From the NCBI GenBank assembly GCA_025350365.1, contig JANXXY010000391.1, positions 1-5,194 of the forward strand: DNA of 5,194 nucleotides. The letters run 5' to 3'. Origin of the DNA: Bacteroidales bacterium. GTDB taxonomy: Bacteria; Bacteroidota; Bacteroidia; Bacteroidales; JAAUTT01. The notes under the pieces are model-generated. The model saw only the letters and a list, made by a program, of their open reading frames with translations. It was not told where the DNA came from and ran no database searches. The number at the start of each line of letters is the position of its first letter. Position 1 is the first letter of the stretch. The position numbers and the translations under genes were made by a program. Below, piece by piece: positions 1 through 5,194 of the stretch.

Positions 1-138
1 GAAAGCGAATTTTCCATGCTGGGAAATTCAATTCCCTTAAACAAGGTTTGGCTAACCCAAAAAAACCACGAAAGTATTTTATGTAAAATAATCAAGTTAG
101 CAGATGTCAATGTTCAATTCCACAACAAATTATTATAG
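1..138 (+). CDS. Possible C-terminal end of an unidentified protein (partial, enters from left edge)
   Basis: Frame 1 is open from the first base for 45 codons to a TAG at 136-138, giving a mixed hydrophobic and polar tail ending in VNVQFHNKLL. No domain or family is recognisable. An open run of this length is only mildly unusual in AT-rich DNA, and frame 3 is also open for its first 27 codons, so this could be chance. It is listed because it is the only reading that could be a gene crossing the left edge, and because base composition shifts to much more AT-rich just after its stop. No function is proposed. Confidence 0.3.
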   Translation, partial: ESEFSMLGNSIPLNKVWLTQKNHESILCKIIKLADVNVQFHNKLL

Positions 139-312
139 AAACCCTGGCACATTCTTAATAAGCATTTTGAATAATATGAAATTTTTATTAAAGCTTTTTA
201 TAAACTTTTTTTAAAAAAATTATATAAATTCACTCAATTTAAAAATGCAATTTAAAATATAAACTACTGAATGTTAAATTTAAATGTAATTGACTAACCA
301 ATAATTAATTCT
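139..312. other. AT-rich intergenic leader before the beta-propeller gene
   Basis: This spacer of about 170 bases holds no ORF. It contains long A and T tracts, including AAAGCTTT (190-197) and a T7A7 palindrome (206-219). Tracts like these usually curve or stiffen DNA and are common upstream of promoters. No clear TTTG / TAnnTTTG pair could be assigned, so the transcription start of the downstream gene is not located. No intrinsic terminator for the possible left-edge gene is visible. Confidence 0.5.
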
Positions 313-2232
313 ATGAGAAACTCAATGATCGTTTTCGCCTTGCTTTTAGCAGGGAATGCCTATTCACAGGTAATCGCCGATTGGAAAACACCGGTAGAAG
401 GCACTCCAAAATCTATTTATTTTCATTCGTTTACACAGACTCCAATTGTGGAGACTTCCAAAAATTATTATGGGGTAAATGCAATTGACAAGTCGGTTGT
501 TTGGACAATCAAAAAATCGGAAAAAATGGCGGCATTGCAAGCTGCCCGCACTGCCAGTGCCCTTACAGGCAGTGACGATGTAACCAAAGGAATAGATATG
601 GAACAATATTATGAAATTCCAAATACCCAATTTGCTTCGATAAATAGTAATATTATTGATGTATCTAGCGGAAAAACCTTAATAGGTGAAGGAAATAATC
701 CGTTTAAAGCGTTAATTTCCGACAATATTGTGGCAGAAATCAACATGTTATTGTTAAAAGTTAAAGATGGTGACGGCTCCGAAAAACTTTATGGAATAGA
801 CATAGCCACAAGCACAGTAGTATGGTCGACGAAACTTGCCGATGCCAATGGAGCAAAGGATGCTATGAAGTTTATTACCAAAGCCAATGGATTAGACCAA
901 TTAAAAATTGATTTGTTCAAACCATCTATATCTGCAAGTAAGGATATAATCTACAACAACAACGGTAAATTATCGTTAATTAACAGTAAAACAGGTGTTA
1001 TTCTCTGGGAAAATGATTGTAACCCGGGTACTTTTTTTATAAGCCCTGATCAATCGAAGATTATTTCTGTCGAAAGGCCTACTGGTCTAAGTGCGATAAG
1101 TGGTACAAAAGCCTTTGGGAAAAAAGTAATGGCAATTGACGCATTAACAGGCAAAAACCTATGGGCAGAACCTGTAAAGCTCGATGAAACATATAAAATG
1201 TTTAAATTTTTAGGCAACAATGAGGTTTTACTAGCTTACAAAAATGGCTTAAACCTATTTGACATTAGTACAGGAAAGAACCTTTGGAAGAAAGATTTTG
1301 AGGCCAATAACCTAAAGACGATGGAGGCAACAGCTGAAGGTCTGGAACTTCAATATGGCAACAAAATTATGGTAATTGATGCCAAAACAGGTAAAAAGCT
1401 TTGGAAAAAAGCTGTTGAGTTAGAAGGGTTAGATGAAAATGCAGAATTCGAACCGTATAAGAAAGAATATAAAAACACACGCATTGTGCTTACCCCAACG
1501 GATATTCATGTTTACGACAAAGCTACCAGCAAAAAAAAATGGTCGCGTAGTTTCGACGAAGCAACAAAAGTAGGTTTTGATGATACAAGCGACAAAATAT
1601 TAATTATCAGCAAAAAACGCATCTACTTGTTTAATCCCGATGCTCAGGCAAAAGCTCCCAAACCTATTGAAATAAAAATTGAAAATCCAAAAGAAATTGT
1701 TGGGTTCGACATAAAAGAAACAGGTTACTTTATTTACGGTCAAAAGGAATTTATCCTTATCGATAAAGATGGAAAGCTAGTTATTCAAAAGGAATACAAG
1801 CAACTTAAAGGTAAACGCTTAGCGAATGCTGCATTACTTGTATCTTCTATCGCATCCGGAATAGCTGGCGCCAATGGTACTGTATGTGTAAACGGCGGCC
1901 CAGAACAGGAATTTGGAGTATTTGTTGATCCTGCAACCGCAAAATCATTCGAAGCAGCTTCACAGGCCCAGAGTGATATGCGCAATAGTTTAAAAGCTAA
2001 CGACAAACAACGTCGTGCAGTTAGAGCAGATAATAACTTTGCTTATTTTAATAAGGGAGAAAAAGTTAATGGTACCAGTGTAATTAGCATGGTACTTGTT
2101 GAAAAGAAAACCGGTAAAGAAGCAAAAACGCTTGATTTCAGCAACGACCGCGATGTAGTTTTTGAAATTGACTTCAACAGTGGAAAACTTTATTTCGTTG
2201 AAAAAGGCGAATTTTGTACGCTTAATCTGTAG
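313..2232 (+). CDS. Secreted PQQ-like beta-propeller repeat protein
   Basis: This 639-residue protein is predicted to leave the cytoplasm. Residues 1-19 form a short type I signal peptide (MRNSMIVFALLLAGNAYSQ) with likely cleavage after AYS. There is no lipobox cysteine, so it should be periplasmic or surface-exposed rather than a lipoprotein. The body is a series of beta-propeller blades with the PQQ-repeat signature of D-x-x-(T/S)-G-K-x-x-W: AIDKSVVW (57-64), IDIATSTVVW (162-171), INSKTGVILW (223-232), IDALTGKNLW (275-284), FDISTGKNLW (316-325), IDAKTGKKLW (356-365) and YDKATSKKKW (401-410). Weaker blades follow near 436-443 and 480-490. An Ala/Ser/Gly-rich hydrophobic stretch (504-522) interrupts the propeller before two last strands, which end at EFCTLNL. 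PQQ-type repeats often serve as scaffolds without binding PQQ, and no dehydrogenase or catalytic motif is visible, so the role is unknown. The ATG at 313 is the only start that leaves a complete signal peptide. The gene stands alone and ends at a terminator. Confidence 0.9.
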   Translation: MRNSMIVFALLLAGNAYSQVIADWKTPVEGTPKSIYFHSFTQTPIVETSKNYYGVNAIDKSVVWTIKKSEKMAALQAARTASALTGSDDVTKGIDMEQYYEIPNTQFASINSNIIDVSSGKTLIGEGNNPFKALISDNIVAEINMLLLKVKDGDGSEKLYGIDIATSTVVWSTKLADANGAKDAMKFITKANGLDQLKIDLFKPSISASKDIIYNNNGKLSLINSKTGVILWENDCNPGTFFISPDQSKIISVERPTGLSAISGTKAFGKKVMAIDALTGKNLWAEPVKLDETYKMFKFLGNNEVLLAYKNGLNLFDISTGKNLWKKDFEANNLKTMEATAEGLELQYGNKIMVIDAKTGKKLWKKAVELEGLDENAEFEPYKKEYKNTRIVLTPTDIHVYDKATSKKKWSRSFDEATKVGFDDTSDKILIISKKRIYLFNPDAQAKAPKPIEIKIENPKEIVGFDIKETGYFIYGQKEFILIDKDGKLVIQKEYKQLKGKRLANAALLVSSIASGIAGANGTVCVNGGPEQEFGVFVDPATAKSFEAASQAQSDMRNSLKANDKQRRAVRADNNFAYFNKGEKVNGTSVISMVLVEKKTGKEAKTLDFSNDRDVVFEIDFNSGKLYFVEKGEFCTLNL

Positions 2233-2256
2233 CATTTTAATATAACATTTAAAGAA

Positions 2257-2290
2257 GGGTGTCCCAATAGTCTGAGGCACCCTTTTTTTT
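2257..2290 (+). terminator. Rho-independent terminator of the beta-propeller gene
   Basis: GGGTGTC (2257-2263) pairs with GGCACCC (2276-2282) in seven pairs including one G-U, around a 12-base loop. Eight T residues follow (2283-2290). It starts 24 bases after the TAG of the propeller gene, which fits termination of that transcript. Confidence 0.85.
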
Positions 2291-2461
2291 TAATATTTTA
2301 CGTAATATATTGTTTTACTTATTATTACAAAAGTAAGGTAAGTAGGTAAGCAGTTTTTCATTTTTGGTACAAATTTTATTTTAAACATTTTTTAACATCA
2401 TTCTTTCTTTTACCTTAGTTTATTTACTTTTAAGCCTTTAAAAATAAGTCTTAAACAAATA

Positions 2462-2690
2462 ATGGCAAAACAAGTTATTGAAAAAACGATTGAGGTAAGC
2501 CTTTGGGAAGCGGCTAACAAATTGAGAGGTAGTGTATAACCTTCCGAAGCATGTAGTTTTAGGGTTGATATTCTTAAAATTCGCAAGCGATAAATTCGAA
2601 GAACATCGTCAAAAACTCATGGATGAAGGCAAAGCAAAATATTTTAAAATGCGGGATTTTTATAACATGAGCAATGTGTTTTTCCTCGGC
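2462..2690 (+). pseudogene. hsdM: N-terminal relic of type I restriction-modification DNA methyltransferase subunit (HsdM)
   Basis: HsdM is the adenine-methylating subunit of type I restriction-modification enzymes. From the ATG at 2462 the frame reads MAKQVIEKTIEVSLWEAANK and then LRGSV, the typical beginning of HsdM's helical N-terminal domain. It then hits TAA (2537-2539) where relatives have Glu, as in the usual LRGSVEPSEYKHVVLGLIFL run. The bases after the stop still encode PSE. About five bases are then missing at the Tyr-Lys codons, and homology resumes in another frame from about 2550 with HVVLGLIFLKFASDKFEEHR through NMSNVFFL. Similarity ends near 2687, before the PEEARW segment expected next. 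No SAM-binding or NPPY catalytic region is present, and no hsdS or hsdR lies in the window. Two independent lesions plus the truncation make a functional product very unlikely. The family assignment rests on recall of conserved HsdM N-termini. The exact 3' breakpoint is uncertain, between about 2685 and 2716. Confidence 0.88.
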
Positions 2691-2716
2691 TGGGTTTATT
2701 TTATCTTTTCAATTTC

Positions 2717-3004
2717 TCATGATTCAAAATCCCTTGCCGAATGGTGAATACTCAGAATTTCAACCATTTCATTATTTAACAGTCGGTAAACTATACGATA
2801 ATTCCCTTCGATTAATTCTTTTATTTGCACTATTCCTAATTCCGGTACAATCCTTCCAGATTCAGGCTGTGTCTTTAAAATCACTGCTTTGAATTTTATG
2901 CATCTGATATGGTTCTCTGCGTATCGCCTGGAATCCTTTGAAATATAATCAAATATGTCTTTTAAATCAAAAACTGATTGCTCAGTTCAAACTATTTTAA
3001 CCAT
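2717..3004 (-). pseudogene. RelE/ParE-family toxin, inactivated by an in-frame TGA at codon 6
   Basis: Type II toxins of this superfamily either cleave mRNA on the ribosome or poison gyrase; which applies here cannot be told. Translation on the minus strand from the ATG at 3004-3002 gives MVKIV, then TGA (2989-2987), then TEQSVFDLKDIFDYISKDSR and on to a stop at 2719-2717. The total is 96 codons, the normal length for the family. Relatives typically have Trp at the stop position (KIVWTEQ-like), so one TGG-to-TGA change explains the break. The rest looks sound: the PESGRIVPEL segment, the GNYRIVYRL strand, and the C-terminal ILSIHHSARDF that matches the usual end of the fold. The start overlaps the last 13 bases of the antitoxin gene, the standard coupled arrangement. 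No in-frame ATG, GTG or TTG lies near enough after the TGA to rescue a full fold (first GTG at codon 41). A sequencing error at one base is the main alternative. Confidence 0.85.
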
Positions 3005-3174
3005 TCTTCAATCCTTTTATCCAATTCTTCATCAGATATTGTTTGGTTATTATCAGCTTGTTGCATTCCTTTTTCAATCTTATCAAGCAATATCATCTTA
3101 TCTACTAAATCATCTACGGAGAAATGATCCGGAAATTTAGTAATGGTTTTAATTACATTAGATTTTGAAAGCAT
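2992..3174 (-). CDS. Antitoxin partner of the RelE/ParE-type toxin
   Basis: This small, mainly helical protein of 60 residues begins MLSKSNVIKTITKFPDHFSV. A central segment (VDDLVDKMILLDKIEKGMQQ) looks like a helix for dimerisation or DNA binding, and an acidic tail (SDEELDKRIEEWLK) resembles the toxin-wrapping part of many antitoxins. I do not recognise a named antitoxin domain. The identification rests on its position directly before, and 13-base overlap with, a clear RelE/ParE-type toxin frame, plus its size and charge layout. The frame is intact from ATG (3174) to TAG (2994-2992). A promoter-like pair and inverted repeats lie 16-54 bases upstream, consistent with autorepression. With the toxin broken, this may now be an orphan antitoxin able to neutralise related toxins, which is inference. 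Confidence 0.75.
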   Translation of the reverse strand: MLSKSNVIKTITKFPDHFSVDDLVDKMILLDKIEKGMQQADNNQTISDEELDKRIEEWLK

Positions 3175-3189
3175 AATATAAAATTTTCA

Positions 3190-3217
3190 TAAAGGTACAA
3201 AAACTAATTACAGGCAA
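3190..3217 (-). promoter_or_regulatory. Putative promoter of the antitoxin-toxin operon
   Basis: On the minus strand TTG (3217-3215) is followed after 17 bases by TACCTTTA (3197-3190). This resembles the Bacteroidota -33 TTTG and -7 TAnnTTTG elements with a mismatch in the last base. Transcription would begin just before the antitoxin ATG at 3174, giving a very short leader. Confidence 0.45.
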
Positions 3218-3228
3218 TTAGTTAATTG
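3202..3228. promoter_or_regulatory. Overlapping inverted repeats, candidate antitoxin operator
   Basis: AACTAATT (3202-3209) and AATTAGTT (3216-3223) are perfect 8-base inverted arms around six bases. A second pair, CAATTA (3215-3220) and TAATTG (3223-3228), overlaps it. Together they cover the presumed -33 element and spacer of the antitoxin promoter, where toxin-antitoxin operons usually place the autorepression site. The AT-rich content means chance cannot be excluded. Confidence 0.4.
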
Positions 3229-3326
3229 TTAAAATCTTATTAATACCCTATGAATGTTTAGGTTGTCTTTTTTTAGCCTTGCAAGTTAATATGATTAATT
3301 TATCATGATACAAAAAAGCTAAAACT

Positions 3327-3452
3327 ATGCCGGAAATTAAACAACATGACAGTTCAGACAAAGATTGGATAAAGGAAATCGACTTGGATGAATTCGAAGA
3401 TGACTTAAGCGACAATCCCGATACAACTATAGAGGATGACCTTGACGACTGA
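3327..3452 (+). CDS. Small highly acidic hypothetical protein
   Basis: This ORF encodes 41 residues, starting MPEIKQHDSSDKDWIKEIDL and ending EDDLDD before TGA. It has 18 Asp or Glu and only three Lys and no Arg, so the net charge is about -15. There is no signal peptide or membrane segment. The start is preceded by an A-rich stretch (CAAAAAAGCTAAAACT), which suits Bacteroidota initiation. A weak -7-like box TAGCCTTG lies at 3274-3281 without a clear -33 partner. I do not recognise the family. The strong bias in composition and the tidy ORF favour a real gene, but at this length it could be chance. It sits between the toxin-antitoxin remnant and tRNA-Arg, and its function is unknown. Confidence 0.45.
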   Translation: MPEIKQHDSSDKDWIKEIDLDEFEDDLSDNPDTTIEDDLDD

Positions 3453-3618
3453 CCTCTAATAACACGGATTTCTTTTGTGATTATATGAGTTTAAACGAAG
3501 ATGAAGTGAAAAGCTCAATTTCGGAAAACTGAAAATATGCCTTTTATGTCAATAGATATAGGAATTTCAACAAGTTAAGACATTTTTTCAAATGTTGTAC
3601 CTATGTTCTACCATTAAA
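3453..3618. other. Intergenic stretch between the acidic ORF and the tRNA terminator
   Basis: Little can be supported here. A 15-codon ATG-to-TGA frame (3485-3532, MSLNEDEVKSSISEN) shares the acidic character of the ORF just upstream but is too short to call. A small hairpin, ACATTT (3580-3585) with AAATGT (3590-3595), has no T-run on the plus strand and is not a good terminator. Confidence 0.4.
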
Positions 3619-3655
3619 TAAAAAACCCTGTGTAACTTATTTATTTACACAGGGT
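3619..3655 (-). terminator. Rho-independent terminator of the tRNA-Arg gene
   Basis: Read on the minus strand, CCCTGTGTAA (3654-3645) pairs perfectly with TTACACAGGG (3635-3626) around a nine-base loop. One further A-T pair can be added at the base (3655/3625). A run of six T (3625-3620) follows. The hairpin starts about 15 bases after the 3' end of the tRNA, so it should end that transcript. Confidence 0.88.
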
Positions 3656-3670
3656 ATATGTTGATTACTG

Positions 3671-3743
3671 TGACCCCGGCGGGACTCGAACCCACAACCT
3701 GCAGAACCGGAATCTGATATTCTATCCATTGAACTACGGAGCC
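3671..3743 (-). tRNA. tRNA-Arg (anticodon CCG)
   Basis: The minus strand folds into a complete 73-base cloverleaf. The acceptor GGCTCCG pairs with CGGGGTC (two G-U pairs), with discriminator A at 3671. The D arm is GTTC/GAAT with an AATGGATA loop, and the anticodon loop TTCCGGT holds CCG at 3710-3708. The T arm is GTGGG-TTCGAGT-CCCGC. The CCA end is not encoded and must be added by CCA-adding enzyme. It decodes CGG arginine codons. The anticodon stem has an odd first pair: position 27 is U and position 43 is C, a mismatch, while the other four pairs are normal. Confidence 0.95.
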
Positions 3744-3771
3744 ATAAAAGCAGACTTGCTGCTATCGGCTG

Positions 3772-3779
3772 CAAAAATA
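3772..3779 (-). promoter_or_regulatory. -7 promoter box of the tRNA-Arg gene
   Basis: The minus strand reads TATTTTTG, a full match to the Bacteroidota -7 consensus TAnnTTTG, 28 bases before the mature tRNA 5' end. A TTTTG lies 13 bases further upstream (3797-3793), closer than the usual -33 spacing, so the upstream element is uncertain. Confidence 0.5.
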
Positions 3780-3954
3780 GTAAAAGAAACATCAAAACCT
3801 GAAAATATATCACCACATTTTCAATTCAGTTTTTTTACTTTTGTGATTTCTAATTAAAATCAGGAACCAAGATAAAATAACCAAAAATTAAGAAAGTTTT
3901 CGAAACGCTTGAATAGATGGAATCTTAAAATTTCAAAATAAGCATTATTCGGTC

Positions 3955-3983
3955 TTGTATATTGGTTAATGGCTTTATGTTCA
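3955..3983 (+). promoter_or_regulatory. Weak candidate promoter for leuS
   Basis: TTG (3955-3957) is followed after 18 bases by TATGTTCA (3976-3983), a partial match to TAnnTTTG, ending 12 bases before the leuS ATG. The spacing is right but the -7 match is imperfect. The rest of the leader from 3798 holds no obvious structured element or T-box-like motif. Confidence 0.28.
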
Positions 3984-3995
3984 AAATATAAAACT

Positions 3996-5194
3996 ATGGA
4001 ATACAATTTTTCGGAAATTGAAAAGAAATGGCAGAACTACTGGGAAGAACACAAAACGTTTAAAACCGGGCAGGATTTCAGCAAGCCTAAATATTACATT
4101 CTGGATATGTTCCCCTATCCGTCGGGCGCCGGTTTGCACGTTGGTCATCCCGAAGGTTATACAGCTACCGATATTGTAAGCCGGTATAAAAGGATGAAGG
4201 GGTTTAACGTATTACACCCAATGGGATGGGACGCTTTTGGATTACCCGCCGAGCAGTATGCCATTCAGACCGGAACACATCCTGCCGTTACCACCAGTAC
4301 TAATTGTGATAATTTTCGCGCTCAGATTAAAAACCTGGGACTCGGATATGATTGGGACAGGGAAATTGATACTACCGACCCAAAGTATTATAAATGGACA
4401 CAATGGATATTCATCCGTCTTTATAATACCTGGTTCGATAATGAATTGCAAAAAGGCCGCCATATCAGTGAACTTCCTATTCCGGAGGACATCAATAACA
4501 AAGGCAAAGAAACTATCCGCAAATATGTTGACGGTTGCCGGCTTGCCTATTTTGATGATGCCAAGGTTTGGTGGTGCGAAAGTTGTAAGATAGTTTGTGC
4601 CAATGAAGAGGTACTTACTGACGGGACTCATGAAAAATGCGGCAATCAGGTTGTTCGCAAAAAACTGAAACAATGGATGCTGCGTATTCCTTTTTATGCT
4701 GACCGACTGCTTGCAGGGCTGGAAAAAATTGATTGGCCTGAAGGTGTAAAAGAAATGCAAAAAAATTGGATTGGCCGTTCCACAGGGGCTGAAGTCGATT
4801 TCAAAATAGATGGTCTCGATGAAAAACTGAGGGTTTTTACCACTCGACCTGATACTCTGTTTGGCGCAACTTACATGGTAATTGCGCCCGAACATGTTTT
4901 GGTTGATAAATTAACAACATCGACCCAATTAAAGTCTGTTCAGGATTATATTATGACATCAGGAATGAAATCGGAGATCGACCGAACGGATCTGTCTAAA
5001 GATAAAACCGGTGTGTTTACCGGACGATATGCTATCAATCCGGTAAATGCCAGGAAAATCCCTATTTGGGTTGCCGATTATGTACTTACCGGTTATGGTA
5101 CGGGAGCCATCATGGCAGTTCCGGCTCATGATAACCGCGACTTTGAATTTGCCAAAAAGTTTGATCTTCCTGTAGTTTGCATTCTCGATCCAAC
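3996..5194 (+). CDS. leuS: Leucyl-tRNA synthetase, N-terminal 399 residues (runs off right edge)
   Basis: This class I synthetase charges tRNA-Leu with leucine in the cytoplasm. The frame is open from ATG 3996 to the window end, about half of the usual 800-950 residues. The start MEYNFSEIEKKWQNYW is the typical LeuRS N-terminus. The catalytic domain shows YPSGAGLHVGH, with the HIGH-type motif HVGH at residues 48-51, then LHPMGWDAFGLPAEQYAI. An insertion carries Cys194, Cys197, Cys201 and Cys215 (WWCESCKIVC and EKCG), a likely zinc knuckle. The RQWMLRI-type segment appears as KQWMLRIPFYADRLL. The CP1 editing domain begins with the Thr-rich FTTRPDTLFG (281-290; Thr287 should match the specificity threonine) and includes GTGAIMAVPAHDNRD (368-382) with its conserved aspartates. 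The KMSKS loop lies beyond the window. Base composition is visibly more GC-rich than the genes to the left. An upstream A-rich leader suits the chosen start. Confidence 0.97.
   Translation, partial: MEYNFSEIEKKWQNYWEEHKTFKTGQDFSKPKYYILDMFPYPSGAGLHVGHPEGYTATDIVSRYKRMKGFNVLHPMGWDAFGLPAEQYAIQTGTHPAVTTSTNCDNFRAQIKNLGLGYDWDREIDTTDPKYYKWTQWIFIRLYNTWFDNELQKGRHISELPIPEDINNKGKETIRKYVDGCRLAYFDDAKVWWCESCKIVCANEEVLTDGTHEKCGNQVVRKKLKQWMLRIPFYADRLLAGLEKIDWPEGVKEMQKNWIGRSTGAEVDFKIDGLDEKLRVFTTRPDTLFGATYMVIAPEHVLVDKLTTSTQLKSVQDYIMTSGMKSEIDRTDLSKDKTGVFTGRYAINPVNARKIPIWVADYVLTGYGTGAIMAVPAHDNRDFEFAKKFDLPVVCILDP

Noticed and set aside
2328..2335. Minus-strand TACTTTTG, a match to the -7 consensus.
   Set aside because: No -33 element lies at a usable distance, and no gene starts downstream on that strand; it would read into the terminator of the propeller gene.
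2332..2350. Short tandem-like run AGTAAGGTAAGTAGGTAAG.
   Set aside because: It has only two to three imperfect units in an AT-rich spacer, with no sign of a repeat array or a functional site.
2674..2892. Plus-strand open frame of 72 codons with hydrophobic stretches.
   Set aside because: It is antisense to the toxin frame, which has clear RelE/ParE-type similarity.
2987..2989. TGA as a recoded tryptophan codon (alternative genetic code).
   Set aside because: leuS and the propeller gene use TGG throughout for Trp and have no in-frame TGA, and the acidic ORF ends at TGA, so the standard bacterial code fits.
3671..3700. Possible attachment site of an integrated element at the tRNA-Arg 3' end.
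   Set aside because: No direct repeat of the tRNA 3' sequence was found elsewhere in the window and no integrase gene is present.
4242..4895. Long minus-strand open frame of 217 codons inside leuS.
   Set aside because: It is antisense to an unmistakable leucyl-tRNA synthetase and has no recognisable protein features; it is a shadow of the coding frame.
1..5194. CRISPR array, insertion sequence or riboswitch.
   Set aside because: No regularly spaced repeats, transposase fragments with terminal repeats, or recognisable riboswitch core were seen on either strand.

Overview
The window looks like chromosomal DNA from a member of the Bacteroidota. The DNA is AT-rich and no convincing Shine-Dalgarno sequences precede the starts. 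Upstream regions hold boxes resembling the Bacteroidota -7 element (TAnnTTTG), and the protein fragments are of types common in that phylum. This placement is inferred by eye without any search.

Layout, left to right. Positions 1-138 may hold the last 45 codons of a gene entering from the left; this is weak. An AT-rich spacer follows. At 313-2232 (+) is an exported PQQ-type beta-propeller repeat protein of 639 residues, closed by a good intrinsic terminator at 2257-2290 and apparently monocistronic.

The middle, about 2460-3240, is a small graveyard of defence and addiction genes. It begins with the N-terminal relic of a type I restriction-modification methyltransferase (HsdM) on the + strand, broken by a stop codon, a roughly 5-base deletion and loss of everything past about residue 69. 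Converging on it from the right is a type II toxin-antitoxin pair on the - strand. The antitoxin reads intact and has a promoter with overlapping inverted repeats. The overlapping RelE/ParE-family toxin carries one in-frame TGA at codon 6, where relatives have tryptophan, so it appears dead.

Next on the + strand is a very acidic 41-residue ORF (3327-3452) of unknown function. A tRNA-Arg(CCG) gene on the - strand follows (3671-3743), with its own -7 box upstream and a strong hairpin-plus-T terminator at 3619-3655. The right end is the first 399 codons of leucyl-tRNA synthetase (leuS, + strand from 3996), running off the window. It has an intact HIGH motif, a cysteine-rich zinc-knuckle-like insertion and the start of the editing domain.

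The genes do not form one pathway. Housekeeping loci (tRNA-Arg, leuS) flank a decayed accessory patch. I did not find a convincing new system. The most informative observations are the singly inactivated toxin beside an intact antitoxin, and the HsdM relic.
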